Of a stretch of 64,000 nt of DNA, positions 10,512-22,956 are shown one piece after another (positions within the stretch are counted from its first letter, which is position 1; each line of letters begins with the position of its first letter). The stretch lies in assembly GCA_029204045.2 (NCBI GenBank), contig CM055076.1, positions 17,940,715 through 18,004,714 of the forward strand, given 5' to 3'. This DNA is from Tillandsia leiboldiana. Its lineage: Eukaryota; Streptophyta; Magnoliopsida; Poales; Bromeliaceae. Made by a program: the position numbers and the translations under genes. The notes beneath the pieces were generated by a model that was not told where the DNA came from, searched no databases, and saw only the letters and a program-made list of their open reading frames with translations.

Positions 10512-12939
10512 CCAGCGCCACCCGCCCACTCTCTTCTGTCGGGCCACGCGGCGTGGGGCAGTTGGCCGTGCCCCGCTGCCGCTTGTTCGGGGGCACGTGT
10601 CGCGCCCGGAACAACCCGGGAGCCGACTACGGTGTCCCGTGTTCGACGCTCGGTTGTTCCGAGCGCCCGAAAGTGTACCCCAATGTGTCTTTCCACCCCC
10701 CCACACCTTGGGCTATTTATAGACTTTCTCTCCCTCTCTTCTCACTTTTTTTAGGGATTTCCGGGCTGGGCTTTTGGCAGAGGCTCTATCCACCTGTGTT
10801 CTACCTCTCCAAGGATTGTTAGGATTTTTGGAGACCGCGACATCGGCGTTTTCTGTGATTCGGCGCACTGTGACGTTCTTCTTCCGGTGGTCTTTTCCGT
10901 CGCGTTTCAGTCCACGAGCTCCCCTGGGCTACCCCGAAGGAATTTTTGGACGATTTTTGTGGCATCGTTTTTACGACAGGTAGGCCTACGTTTTTTGTAT
11001 TTACCACTTCCACCCATTTCGAGTTTTTACTGGGTTTTCACTTTATACCCCCTTTTTCTGCGGCAATTTTGGACAGCCGTGGAGTGTTTATGGGTTTCCT
11101 CGGCCTACGGGTGTCGGAACGGAGCGTATAGGTACTCGATTTGTATCTACTCTTCGCGAGGATCGCAATCGTAATTTTTCTGGATTTTTTTGAGGACTGC
11201 GCGCAGGTGAAAATCCCTGTTTTCCCTGGCTGTTTTGTAAAACAGCAAGTGCTGTATTTTGAGCTCTCCATTTACGCCGTGTTCAACTCCTGTGCAGTTT
11301 TCTGGCAGATCTGGGTGTTTCGCGGGCAAAAGGGAAAGTTGGATATTTCTACTACATTCAAGGTGAGCATTTGTCCTTTTGGCCCCAGTCAGAAACTGCG
11401 CTTGGTTTGACAGTTGTACCATCCCGACGCATCGTTAATTTCGTGCTCTTTTGTGTGGACAGCTCTCGCTGTTTTGGCCGCCACCGTTGGACCGAGAGGA
11501 GTCTTTGAGAGTTTGGATTTGCACATTCAAGGTGGGTGGTTGTTGTGTACCTCTTATTTCGACATGCTCACTAGGACTATTAGAGAGATCCCCTGAGTTA
11601 TGATTGTTGATCGGCATCTTGTTGAGAACCATGCATGATAATTACACTGATTAACTTCTAGCCTATCTATGTGAGATTTTTACATTATTGTTGGGACATG
11701 TTATTATGCCATAACCTTTCATGTGAAATTGGTTATTATATTGGGACACCATGATCTGATCTATGTGAGAACACTGTTAGATGCTTTTCTTTTATTCTAT
11801 ATGAGGACACTTGCATGTTTGTTTGGACATCTAGATAGGCCACTATTTACCGCTACACTATCATATTGGGATTTGACTTAGGAGAAACCATAATTTTTCT
11901 TTTTCTCTTTTCTATTCAGATACATGATTCATGTTGCTCGGGTACAAGCAGGGGTTTGGGATAGTGTAGTCAAGATCTTTGAGTCTGGGAAAAGTTGTAC
12001 AGATTGTGGACTTGTGGGGTATTGCGGCGACCGCGGACATTGGGCGGTTGACCGGATATTTACTTTTGTATCAGATTTGGGGATCGAGGTTTCTTTAGTG
12101 GAGGGATTTTTCCACTTGGGCGTAGTCGTTATCCAGTCCTGCTATTTTGTGATACTTGTGACATAGATACTTTACTCGTGTGGGTCGCTCCCCTCAATGC
12201 CACTCCAGAGTTAGGCTTACGACCGAGCTGCGCGCTGGTCCATTTGTTACCTAGGGATTCGGTCGTGCGCCGTTCCGCTACTAGGCTATTGAGTTCCATA
12301 TTACATCGGTGTTATGCGTTGGGGGCATACCCGATGTGGCCGGTAGAGCAGGCAGTACTGGTTTTACTGGTCCATTTTATTGGGTTTACTTTAGGCAGAT
12401 ACTGTTACTGATGCATGCATACAGTTACTCTTTTTGGCACTGCATTTAGAGGTTCCTGAGGATTTACCCTCTGGGGACTACTGTTTTATCAGTGGTTCTC
12501 ACTCCCATTATTGTTTTCTTTCTCTCTCTTCCTTTGTTTTGCAGAGTATTCTGCGGGAGCTGCTGATCGTCAGCGGCTGATCGAGGTAAGAGGATCGCTG
12601 AGTAGATAGATCGTCTGCCACGACAGTGACTTGTAGCTAGACTTATGGTGTATCCCTATCATCTCGGACTGTTGTACTTTTACTTTTGTGTCTGGCTTTA
12701 GCCAGCTGGTTGTATTATTTTTGGTGAGCTAGGAGAGACAGATGTATGTATTACTGTGTATTTTATTTCCAGTTTCAGTCTGAGATGTCGTAGTTTTTAG
12801 TTCAGCTCTGTACTTGCGCTCTTTTATTGCTTATATTATATTTGAGCAGGTTTTCGGCGCTTCGTGTACGCGGAAAATTCCGTGTGCACGGCGGATCTAT
12901 AGACGGGCCCGGGTTCTGGTTTACCCCCGGGGCTTGACA
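10512..12939 (+). mobile_element. Family A LTR, 5' truncated
   Basis: Homology to the U3 of the LTR at 19571 starts at about 10512 (CCAGCGCCACCCGC). A TATTTATAG box lies at 10714-10722, an inverted repeat upstream of it at 10645-10670 replaces the perfect palindrome, and the leader and U5 continue to GGGGCTTGACA (12939; one base differs from the usual GCGTGACA). The 5' end of U3 is missing. The left neighbour is D gag and the right neighbour a B-type LTR, so there is no matching target duplication and the left break is a later rearrangement. Confidence 0.8.
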
Positions 12940-13930
12940 TCCTTCGCAAGGGTTTGGCCACTATCCGGTGGGTCAGACCTCGCCGAAATGGGTGAACCCC
13001 TATGTCTCCAATAGACTTCTAGAGCAGCATTGTTATATAAAACCTCCATCGTTTGATTTATCATGATTTACGATTATGCATTAGAACCCCTTTATGTGTA
13101 GAAAGTTTCATACTCTATGTAGTAGAGATAAACGTTGTATGTGCATGGGCACTTTAAGGGGGGTTTAAATAGGAATTTTCGTGAACTTATGCTCTTTGAT
13201 ATGAATAGAGAACATCTATACATGTATTAGAAATATTGGAACATGTTATACATGATCATGTTCAAATGGACATTAGGACATAGTGCCATCTAGTGTATTG
13301 AGATACAAGTAGAAAACTTCTAAACTTGTACAATTAAGCCAAATAGTAAGAATCCATGTTTAAGACATGAGGACACCTTGTAAATGCTTTACTCTTTTAT
13401 TATGCAAGATAATGCTGATATTGTATATGAAACTTTGACACTCGAGGTACTATGCCCCGACCTAAAGGTCGATGAAGCTATTCCGTGTTTTAGACACGAT
13501 GATGACTATTTCGTGTTTTAGACACGATGATCGAGACTTTCTTGCTTGCCGTTTGCGCTCATTCGCACATGCTTGGCAGGGTCGCTCCCTCCAAGCCGGC
13601 ACTCCGGAGTTGGCCATTTGCGACATCATGATTGCCGTGCGAGATTGGGTGCCAAGTGGGACGCCATTGGATTGGCATAGCTCCGTTTGGGGTGCCACCA
13701 CGGGACCATGAGGCGTGGCTCAAGCTTAGACTCAAAGAAGGTCTACAAGAGAGAAGGATCAAAGTTAACTAAACTTGACACTGAACATCATATAGATGGC
13801 GCATTCATGGTCGTAGAGTACTTTGTACTTGAACATAGAGGCATGATTGTAGTAGAGTACTTTACTTCAGCTATTTATTACCTGCGTTTTATTTCGGCAG
13901 TTATACTATCTTTTGCCTCAGTTGACCTAG
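12940..13930 (+). mobile_element. Family B LTR fragment
   Basis: The sequence TCCTTCGCAAGGGTTTGGCC onward matches the middle of B and R LTRs (compare 22430-23545). It contains two CGTGTTTTAGACACG units and the CCCGACCTAAAGGTCGATGA block near 13458. It stops at GTTGACCTAGTG, where C-type LTR begins. Both LTR ends are missing. Confidence 0.8.
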
Positions 13931-14560
13931 TGCGTTCAGGTTAGTTGTAACCCTTGTGTAGCGGCATAGTTGCTGGGTTGGCATATTAGCATAATGTGGC
14001 ATAGTGGTATTTGTCCAAGGACTAGTAGTGTAGAAGTATTATACGTGCATGCTTGTTGTATAGAATTTATTGCTTTCCTTTATCTCGCTACTAATGCTTC
14101 CATTGGACTAAATGGTGTAGAGCTTGTTTCTAGGAGGATACACTAGGAACTATTCGTAGTTCTCACAGCCTGTTGTTTACACGTTTTTGCAGATCTAGGT
14201 GCCGCCGGTGAGGCACGTGACAGGAGCAAGGTCCCAGCAGAGTAGCGGACATAGAAGGTCTAGCAAAGTACCTTTTTGTATTGCGTTGATATTTGTATTT
14301 TGAGAGTGGAAAGGGAAAAGAAAAGAATTGTAATTTACATCTATTAAATGTTCATTCTATTGTTTACAGTTTCAACTTTATGCAGTTGTGTTTATGTTTA
14401 AAGTGGAATGTTTATTGGCTTCACTATGATATTCATGAATATCTTTGTGCATGATTTATTGTTGAGATGGTTACCATTCGTTTTGGGTATAGGTCATGCC
14501 CAATTGGCGAATCTATTGGTATGCCCGAACCTACCGAATTAGCAATCTCAGGGCGTGACA
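13931..14560 (+). mobile_element. Element C 5' LTR, 3' part
   Basis: The stretch from CGTTCAGGTTAGTTGTAACC to CAGGGCGTGACA (14560) matches 42790-43380 plus 47283-47348, the 3' LTR of the same element. The start of the LTR was replaced by B LTR sequence at 13930/13931, a chimeric junction. A primer-binding site follows nine bases later, which shows this is the 5' LTR of a forward element. Confidence 0.75.
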
Positions 14561-14569
14561 GATAAGAGT

Positions 14570-14583
14570 GGTATCAGAACCTA
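14570..14583 (+). other. Element C primer-binding site
   Basis: TGGTATCAGAACC is complementary to the 3' end of plant initiator Met tRNA with one change (consensus TGGTATCAGAGCC). It lies ten bases after the LTR end and would prime minus-strand synthesis. Confidence 0.8.
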
Positions 14584-15455
14584 GGGGTGGTTCTAGGTGG
14601 TTAGCAAACCTTAGGAGACCCTAGGGATTAGGCACATGAGAGTGTGTGGACTTGGGCGAAAGTACTTGATTGGGTATTGTGTTGTTCCCGAATGGATTGA
14701 GGAAAATGGAGTTCCACTAGCTAATGATATGTTGGGCGGCCGACAATATAATGCTAGGAGTGAGAGGAAGTATCCCTTATATGTTGGCATGATTGGGTTG
14801 ATGGACAGTTTCCAAGTTACGCTCGGTCCAAATATTATATTTGGACATATTTATGTGGTGGGTACAGAAAGGACATGGCACCACACAAGGAGATGTGGTT
14901 GACGGGACTCGAGCCATCGTAGTGCCCGAGAGCAAACGAAGTGCGCAATCAAGTGGATGCGATTATCGTTGTGGTCTAGCAGTAGACCTCTGTTGTCAAG
15001 AGGAGGCTTCCCGTCATCAGGAGGAGGCGTTGAGGCTTCAAGCAGAGCAAATTTGAAAGATCCAAGAGATTATTGCCAAGCAAGCTGAGTAGCCTCATAT
15101 AAGGAAGACGGCGGAGGTAGTTGTGGTGGCGGGTGAGCCAATGTCGGCATGCCCAACATCATCTAGAGGGGCTACTCGGGAGATGCCCCAGAGGGCCGAG
15201 TTGGGCTTATCTGAGGCCAAGTACAAGGCTTAGAAGGCTGAGCAGCAGAGCGTGATGGAAAGCCTCGCCAATTTCAAGAAGTTCAATCTGTCGATGTTCA
15301 GCACCGAAGGCTTCGGCCCGATTATTGTCGAGTTATGGGTCTACTCAATGGGTCGACAAGATGGCGCACCGGTGGTGGAAGGCTGAGTGAGGGAGGCGGG
15401 CAAATGCCCCCCACTGGCATGGGACGAGTTTCGGAGACTCTTATTCGTCACCTAC
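14584..15455 (+). pseudogene. gag: Element C leader and gag, N-terminal part
   Basis: After an untranslated leader, fragments of a plant Ty3/Gypsy capsid protein appear: ANFKKFNLSMFSTEGFGPII, then WDEFRRLFVTY in another frame. Several stops (15229-15231 and 15384 among them) interrupt it. The frame is cut at 15455 by the insertion of element R and resumes at 41011. The true start codon cannot be assigned. Confidence 0.7.
15451..15455. repeat. Target-site duplication of element R (CCTAC)
   Basis: CCTAC here and at 41006-41010 flank element R exactly, and C gag continues across the pair. Confidence 0.92.
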
Positions 15456-16443
15456 TGTCACGCCCCGGGCCCCAGCGGAAGCCTACCCGGTACATGCACA
15501 GACCCGCCGTGCGCACAAGGTACCCCCCGGTACACACAAGGCATCTACAATAACAAAGCAGAAAGGAAGCAACATACACATCCTACTAGTAATCAGAGCA
15601 CAACACAGCTATACTAAGCATAAAAGAGAAGAAGAGTAGATAACAACTGTCATACAAAAAGTTAAAATCCAATATACAAAAGTAGTTCCTCTCAAGAACA
15701 ACCTATCAAAATACATAGGTCTCTATAACAAAATACATCAACACCTCGCATAAAAAGTAAAAGAAAAGGGCCTTGTAACCACCTCAAGTGGCGCGACGGT
15801 GACAAGCTAGCTAAGCGACAACCCCTTGCCACGGTCCCGAGCTCCTCCCGCCACGGATGGCTCTGAAAAACAACCACCCAAAATGGGGGTGAGAACTATT
15901 AATTAATAGTTCCCAGTAGGTATGTCGCTGAGAGAAGCGAGATGCACCACTAGGTCAACTGAGGATAGTATAACTGCTGAAATGAAATACAGATAATGAA
16001 CAACTGAAGTAAAGTAAAGTACTCTACTACTATCATGCTCTATGTTCATGTACAAGGTGATATTGATATGAATCTATCATGCTATCCCAATGACCAACTA
16101 CAATAAGTAGTATCATCTACGTGATGTCCAATGTCAAGTTTACTATCAAGTATGTCCAACTACCATGAATGTATCATCTATGTGATATTCAATGTCAAGT
16201 TTAATTAACTTTAATCATTTTATCTTAAAGACTTTCTTTGAGTCTAAGCTTGAGCCACGCCTCATGGTCCCGTGGGGGCACCCTCCAACGGAGCTATGCC
16301 AATCCAACGGCATCCCAATTGGCACCCAATCCCGCACGGCGATCATGATGTCGCAAATGCACAACTCCGGAGTGCCGGCTTGGAGGGAGCAACCCTACCA
16401 AGCATGTGCGAATGAGCACAAACGGCAAGCAAGCAAGTCTCGA

Positions 16444-16556
16444 TCATCGTGTCTAAAACACGGAATAGCCATCATCGTGTGTAAAACAAGGAATAGTCCT
16501 CATCGTGTCTAAAACATGGAATAGTCCTCATCGTGTCTAAAACACGGAATAGCATC
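16444..16556 (-). repeat. Hairpin minisatellite, four units
   Basis: Units of about 27-28 bp contain TCGTGTCTAAAACACGGAATAG or variants. CGTGT...ACACG can pair. The other R LTR has two units (35980-36030) and B LTRs have three. Confidence 0.85.
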
Positions 16557-17501
16557 ATCGACCTTTAGGTCGGGACATAATACCTCGAGTGTCAAAGATT
16601 CTTATACAATATTAGCATTATCTTGCATAATGAAAGAGTAAAGCACTTACAAGGTGTCCTCATGTCTTAAACATGGAATCTTACTATTTAGCTTAATTGT
16701 AACAAGTTTAGAAGTTTTATACTTGTATCTCAACACACTAGATGGCACTAGTGTCATAATGTCCATTTGAACATGATCATGTATAACATATTCCCATATT
16801 TCTAATACATGTATAGATGTTCTTTATTCATATCAAAGAGCTTAAGTTCATGAAATTTTCCTATTTAAACCCCTCTTAAAGTGCCCATGTACATACAATG
16901 TTTACCTCCACTACATAGAGTATGAAATTTTCTACACATGAAGGGGTTCAAATGCGTGATCATAAATCATGATAAATCAAACGATGCATGTTTAATATAA
17001 CAATGATGCCCTAAAAGTCTATAGAAGACATAGGGGAAGTTCACTCATTTCGGTGAGTGCAAACCCACTAGATAGTGGCCAAACCCTTGCGAAGGAATCC
17101 GTCCGAGTTGCCTGCCTTTCCTCTTATGCTCCAAGAGAAGTTTCCAAAGGGACAAAACATCTTAAAAAAAACTAATCACGAAATTCCTTACCTTAGCCTC
17201 CAAGCACTCCAAGCTCTCCTTGAAGAATAGCTTGTATTTCCCTTCTCTACAACCACCTTCCAAGCTTGATCTCCTCCACACAAGCTTTCCTCTAAGCTTC
17301 TCTTGTTGGAGAAGTATTCTCACAAGAGTGAAAAAGAAAGAGAGAGTGGTATCCACACAAGCTTTCCTCTAAGCTTCTCTTGTTGGAGAAGTGTTCCCAC
17401 AAGAGAGAAAAAGAAAGAGAGAGAGAAAGGGAGAGGTATGCGTGGAGAAGAAAAGAAAATTTTTCTTTCATACTCAATGTACTTACATCCATGTCCTCTC
17501 A

Positions 17502-17571
17502 ATGTCCCATCAAGGTCCCATCAATGTCCCATCAAGGTCCTATCAATGTCCCATCAAGGTCCTATCAATAG
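17502..17571 (-). repeat. 11/22-bp tandem repeat in R LTR
   Basis: Alternating ATGTCCCATCA and AGGTCCCATCA (or CCTATCA) units run six times. The same array is at 36976-37045 in the other LTR of R. Confidence 0.85.
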
Positions 17572-17857
17572 TGCCAAACACTAATCCTTCACACAAAAAT
17601 CCACAAGAAAGAGAAAAGGAAAAGAAGTAATCCCAATCTCTTTTAAGCTCAAATTCCACCTTGGAAGTATAAAGGATAGGAACTTGGGCTCCAACTATCC
17701 GGAAACCTTCTAGAACCTTCCGGAAGCTTACAAAAACATCTGAAGGGTATCATTCAACCCTTCACACACTAGAACTTCGCAATTTGCTAACGTTCAGTGT
17801 ACCACATACACCCCGCCTAAAAAGGAGTTTCGTCCGCGAAACTAGAAGTCAAGTACC

Positions 17858-19221
17858 TCAAGTCTCCGGCTGAAAGAGATGAGGGAAACGCTCCTGAAGC
17901 GCGCTCTCCAGCTCCCAAGTATCCTCGCGATACTCGTGATTGTTCCAGAGTACCTTCACATATGGTATCTCGTGATTCCGAAGTTTCTTCACCTCACGAG
18001 CCAAAATCTTCACCGGATGCTCCTTGAAGCTCGAGTCCTCGCGTAGTTCCAACGGGGCGAAGCCCACAACATGAGATGGATCAAAAACATACTTCCGAAG
18101 CGTTGAAACATGAAACACGTTGTGCACTCTCGATAGGTTAGGCGGTAGAGCAACTCGATATGCCACCGGGCCGATACGCTCCAAAATCTCAAAAGGACCA
18201 ATAAATCGGGGACTTAGCTTCCCCCGTATGCCAAATCTCTTGACTCCTCTAGTCGGCGATACCTTTAGGAAGACATGGTCTCCAACTTGAAATTCCAAAT
18301 CGCGCCGACGCTTATCCGCATAACTCTTTTGCCGACTCTGAGCTGAAAACAAACGTTCTCGCGCTAGTCGAACCTTGTCTTTGGCCACTTGAAGTACATC
18401 GGGGCCTAAAACCAATCGTTCTCCCACCTCGCTCCAATGAAGAGGTGATCGGCACTTTCTTCCATAAAGAACCTCGAATGGTGCCAACTTGATACTTTCT
18501 TGATAACTATTGTTATAAGCAAACTCAGCCACCGGTAGATGTTGATGCCAACCACTCTGATAATCCAAAACACATGCTCTGAGCTTGTCCTCCAAGATCT
18601 GTATGGTTCGCTCAGACTCCCCATCACTCTGCGGGTGGAAAGCTGTACTGAAATCCAACTGCGTGCCTAGGGCCTCGTGAAGGCTCCTCCAAAAATGAGA
18701 TGCGAAACTCGGATCTCGATCGGAAACTATAGAAACAGGCACTCCGTGCAATCGTACAATCTTATCAAGGTAAGTTTGTGCAAGCTTCTTTCTAGACCAA
18801 GTAGTATGGATAGGGATAAAATGAGCAGATTTGGTTAACCTGTGCCCACATAGCATCATGGCCAGCTTGAGAGCGAGGCAATCCAACAACAAAATCCATG
18901 GTAACGGGTAAACTCTGCAACTTGCCTGCGGGAAGTCGGTAACTCGGCCTTCACTTGTTGACAAGTCAAGCATTGAGCCACAAACTTTCCAACATCTTTC
19001 TTCATGCCGGGCCACCAATAAAGCAACCTTAAGTCCTTATACATTTTGGTGCCACCCGGGTGAAGTGAATAAGGTGCTCGGTGTGCTTCCTTCAGGATCT
19101 CTTCTTTGATCTCCAAATTCACCAGTACACAAAGTCGACATCGAAAATGAAGTACGCCGTGATCATCCACATGAAACTCACTGGCTCGGCCATCCACAAG
19201 AGTAGCCCGGATCTTTTCCAA
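17858..19221 (-). pseudogene. pol: Element R integrase with chromodomain
   Basis: On the minus strand, the HHCC zinc finger (HRAPYSLHPGG ... CLTCQQVK) lies at about 19090-18945. A short deletion and frame change near 18960-18840 disturb the first catalytic Asp region. The main frame (19018-17858) then carries SDRDPSF (second Asp), the Glu in ESERTIQILED, the GPF motif (FIGPFEILERIGPVAY) and a chromodomain at the end (PVKILAREVKKLRN, VKVLW, DTWELESAL). The chromodomain is a histone-binding module thought to steer chromovirus insertion. Length and order are normal for a Tekay-like integrase. It is the best-preserved reading frame of R but is not intact. Confidence 0.9.
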
Positions 19222-19570
19222 ACTAGGATCTTGAACTTGTTTCGTCTTGATCCTCTTTCCATAAGGGTTGGTTGCAACACCAATGCCTTCAATCTCATGG
19301 GTGTCTCGGGTGCTACAACCTCCAACTTCAACCGTCTCATATCCTGAAGTAATGGTTGTTGGGACGTGATCATCATCGCTAAGTTCTCCACCGATTTGCG
19401 ACTTAGAGCATCCGCCACTACATTTGCTTTACCGGGGTGATAGAGAATAGTCAAATCATAATCCTTAAGCAGCTCCAACCATCTTCGCTGCCTAAGATTC
19501 AACTCCTTCTGACTAAAGAGGTACTTTAGACTCTTATGATCAGTATATACCTCACAATGCTCACCATGTA
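19222..19570 (-). pseudogene. pol: Element R RNase H, distal half
   Basis: The minus-strand frame reads GEHCEVYTDHKSLKYLFSQK, RRWLELLKDYDLTILYHPGK and DALSRKSVENL, the second half of RNase H and its link to integrase. It is separated from its first half (31571-31979) by the family A solo LTR. Frame is lost near 19230. Confidence 0.88.
19566..19570. repeat. Target-site duplication of A solo LTR (ATGTA/ATATA)
   Basis: ATGTA here pairs with ATATA at 31566-31570, one mismatch. RNase H homology ends at the first and resumes at the second. Confidence 0.75.
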
Positions 19571-20092
19571 TGTAGCAGCCCAGATCCCCGTGCAGCTTTT
19601 CCCCATGATCCATGTAGTGGAAAACAAATTATTGGTGTGTCAGACCCGCAACGCATCAAATGGACGCGTTGGACGGATTCTGTGAGGTTCCTGGATCAAG
19701 CCTGCATTCCGGCTGTTTTCGCCAAATTTTAGAAAGGGTTTCAGGGTAATCCGTGGACGGATTCGGGTTCAGCGTGGAAAAACGTCGAAAATCGGTTATT
19801 TACTTGAATTTTTCGGAGTCCGGACACCCGAAAACGGGCAACCGGAAGTTTTTGCGCATTTTTGGTGCATGGAGGAGCTGTGGACCGGCCGAGGCGCAAC
19901 GTGGAGGCGCCGGATTCGCCGTCGCAGCACGCGCGGTCCATGGGAGCGGTGCGGCGATGCATGGACCGGGGGCGGCGCAACGTGGCGGCCCCGGGTTGGG
20001 CGGTCCACGCGGCGCGGCGCACGGACCGTCGGGAGCAAGCGGGCATGTGAGGGGGGCAGGTGGGGCGGCGTGGCGGGCTACGCGGGGGGCGG

Positions 20093-20323
20093 CACGTGGC
20101 GCCTCGCGAGTGGCCAGCGCCACCCGCTCCCTCGTTGCGGTCGGGCCACGTCCCGCGGGGCGGTTGGCCCCGCCCAGCTGCCGTGTGTTCGGGGCCACGT
20201 CTCGCGCCCGGAACGAACCGGGCGCCGACTACGGTGTCCCGTGTTCGGCGCCCGGTTGTTCCGGGCGCCCGAAATTGTACCCCAAAGGGGTATTTCCCTC
20301 CCCTTTTGTTTGGCTATAAATAG
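20093..20323 (+). promoter_or_regulatory. Family A U3 promoter with degenerate ERSE-like sites
   Basis: CGTGG-N9-AGTGG (20095-20113) and CGTCC-N9-GTTGG (20149-20167) keep the 9-nt spacing of ERSE-I with one or two mismatches. The inverted repeat GGCGCCCGG-TTGTT-CCGGGCGCC follows at 20247-20269, and the TATA box at 20315-20323. Confidence 0.55.
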
Positions 20324-21490
20324 CCCTTCCACCTACGATTTTGGGCTTTTCCCGAGCTTATCTGTGGTGGAGTCTGTTGGCAAAGTTGATCTTCATCTTG
20401 TGCTGCATCCCTTGAAGGAGTTTCGCAATTTTTGGAGATCTAGTCATCGGCGATTTCTGCGATTCGGCGCACTGCGACGTTATTCTTCCGGTGTTCTTTT
20501 CCGTCGCGTTTCGGTCCGCGGGCTCCCTTGGGCTACCCCGAGGGACTTTTTGAGCGATTATTGCAGCATTATCTCTACGACAGGTAGGGCTACATTTCTT
20601 GTATTTACCACTTCCGCCCGTTTCGAGGTTTTACTGGGTTTTCTGGAGCTTCTTTAAACCCCTTTTTTCTGCGGCGATTTTTGGACAGCGGCGGAGTAAT
20701 CATGGATTTTCTCGACCCACGAGTATCGAAATGAGGTGTATAAATACTTGGTTCGTATCTACTCTTCGCGAGGAACGTAACGGTGATTTTTCTGGATTTT
20801 TCTGAGGACTGCACAGAGGTGAGAATCTACGTTTTCTGTGCTGTTTTTGCAAAACAGCAAGTGCTGTTTTTGGAACTGCTACCGTTGATGCTGAGTGCAA
20901 TACTTTTTGCAGTGGTTCGCAATTTTGGGTGCCCGGCAGAGGAGTTGGACAGCGAGGAGGCTTTTACTGTCGTGGTTTGCGCGTTCCAGGTGGGTAGTTG
21001 CTGTATCCCTCATTTTTACGACTTGCTCACTAGGACTGTTAGAGGAATCCCTATTTTAGCACTGGTTGATATGTTACACTATTTGAAAGTCATGCTGTGT
21101 ATATTAATCATTGTGAGCCTATCATGTGGGATTATTCTTGGGGGAACATCATGTGGGGAATATTACTGTCATGTTTTGTACTTAGCTTTTATGAAAAAGG
21201 GATTATCATGTTGGGGACATTATGACTTAGCCTTTGTGATTGTACTATTGCCCCTTTCTTTTATACTACATCGGAACATTTGCATGCTTGTATGGACATC
21301 TTGATAGGCCACTATATACTGCGATATTATCATATTGGGAATTGACTTAGGAGAAACCATGATTATTTCTCTTTCTTATTTTACCTAGTGATTTGACATA
21401 TGTTGCTCGGGTTTAAGCGAGTGTCTGGGATAGTGTGGATGAGATTGTAGAGTCGGGGACAGGTGGTACATGATTATGGATTTGAGGGGT

Positions 21491-21495
21491 GTTGT
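21491..21495. repeat. Target-site duplication of B element (GTTGT)
   Basis: GTTGT here and at 30558-30562 flank the complete B element exactly. Confidence 0.95.
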
Positions 21496-21664
21496 TGTAG
21501 TACACTGAACTTTAGCAAATTGCGAAGTTCGAGTGTGTGGAGGGTTGAATGATACCCTTAGAATGTTTTTGTAAGCTTCCGGAAGGTTCTAGAAGGTTTC
21601 CGGAGAGTTTGGGCGCAAATCGGAAATTTTCGAAAATTTTGATTTTTGGGGGTTTTGGCTTCGG

Positions 21665-21754
21665 GATCCGGATCAGATTGGGGCGATCCGGATCGTCTGC
21701 GCGAAACTGGAAATTCCACGTTCGGGATCCGGATCGGATAGGGCAATCCGGATC
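21665..21754 (+). promoter_or_regulatory. Paired GATCCGGATC palindromes in B LTR
   Basis: GATCCGGATC occurs at 21665, 21685 and 21726, and AATCCGGATC at 21745. CCGG centres lie 20 and 19 bp apart within the two pairs. The 3' LTR repeats them at 28191-28280. The layout resembles the D-family pairs with a different sequence. Confidence 0.6.
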
Positions 21755-22956
21755 GTGCGGGTCTGGACAGCACAGTAAGAGATGTAATAACATTTCTTGA
21801 GGAGGGCTTTTTGGCTTTTGTTGCTTGAGGGTTTTTAACCCTCGTCACCTCTCTTTTCCTCTCATTTTGGAGAGGGCAAGAGAAAGTGCTAGAGAGAGAA
21901 AGGGAGAGAAAGAGACTTTAGATTTCCTTCTCCAACACCTCTCTCTACTTGGGTTCTTCTTCAACCTCCCCTTCTCCACCATTGAAGCTTGCTACAAGAG
22001 CTTGGAGGAAGGCTAGCACTTGGAGAAGAAAGAAGTTTGGAGCTTTTGTGCCTATCCTTTGCTTTTCCAAGGTGGGATTCGAGCTCAAAGAGGTTTAGAA
22101 TACTTCTTTTTCATTTCTTGTGGGATTTTTGAAGGAAAACCTAGCTTTTGGAAAACTAGGGTTTACTTTAGGGCTTTTTGACCTATAGCTTTTGGGGTGG
22201 AATTGATGGGTGTAGAACACTCTTGTGGGTTGGTTTTGAAACTTTTCTTGTTTGGATTTCAAGATTTAGCAAGATTTCTCAACCCAAGGTATTTTTCCAC
22301 CTATTTTCCTTATAATTTTAAGGGATTTTGATATTAGGGTTTTGTGATGTTTTAACCCTTTGGAAACTTCTCTTAGGGCATAAGAAGAAGTGTGGGCTTC
22401 TTGGTAAGGATCCTTCATAAGGATTTGGCAACTATCCGGTGGGTCTGACCCCACCGAAATGGGTGAACTACCCCTATGTCTTCTATAGACTTTTAGGGCA
22501 TCATTGTTATATTAAATATGCATCGTTTGATTTATCATGATTTATGATCATGCATTTGAACCCCTTCATGTGTAGAAAAATTCATACTCTATGTAGTAGA
22601 GGTAAACATTGTAGGTGCATGGGCACTTTGAGGGGGGATTGAATAGGAATTTTCGTGAACTTAAGCTTTTGGATACGAATAGAGAATAACTATACATGTT
22701 ATAGAATTATTGAGATATGTTATGCATATGATCATGTGTAATTGGACATTACGACATTAGGGTCATCTAGTGTTGTGAGATACAAGTAGAACATTTCTAA
22801 ACTTGTACAATCAAGATGAAATAGTCAGATTCCATGTTTGAGACATGAGGACAACTTGTAAATGTTTTACTCTTTCATTATGCAAGATAATGTTAATATT
22901 GTATATAAAACATTGACACTTGAAATACTATTCCCCGACCTAAAGGTCGATGATGC

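Larger units (their letters stand above)
15456..17806 (-). mobile_element. Element R 3' LTR
   Basis: The 2351-bp reverse LTR begins on the minus strand at 17806 with TGTGGTACACTGAAC and ends at 15456. It carries a 22-bp minisatellite, duplicated AG-rich leader blocks (17281-17420) and four units of the CGTGTTTTAGACACG repeat. The minus-strand purine tract AGGCGGGG lies just outside its right edge. Confidence 0.9.
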
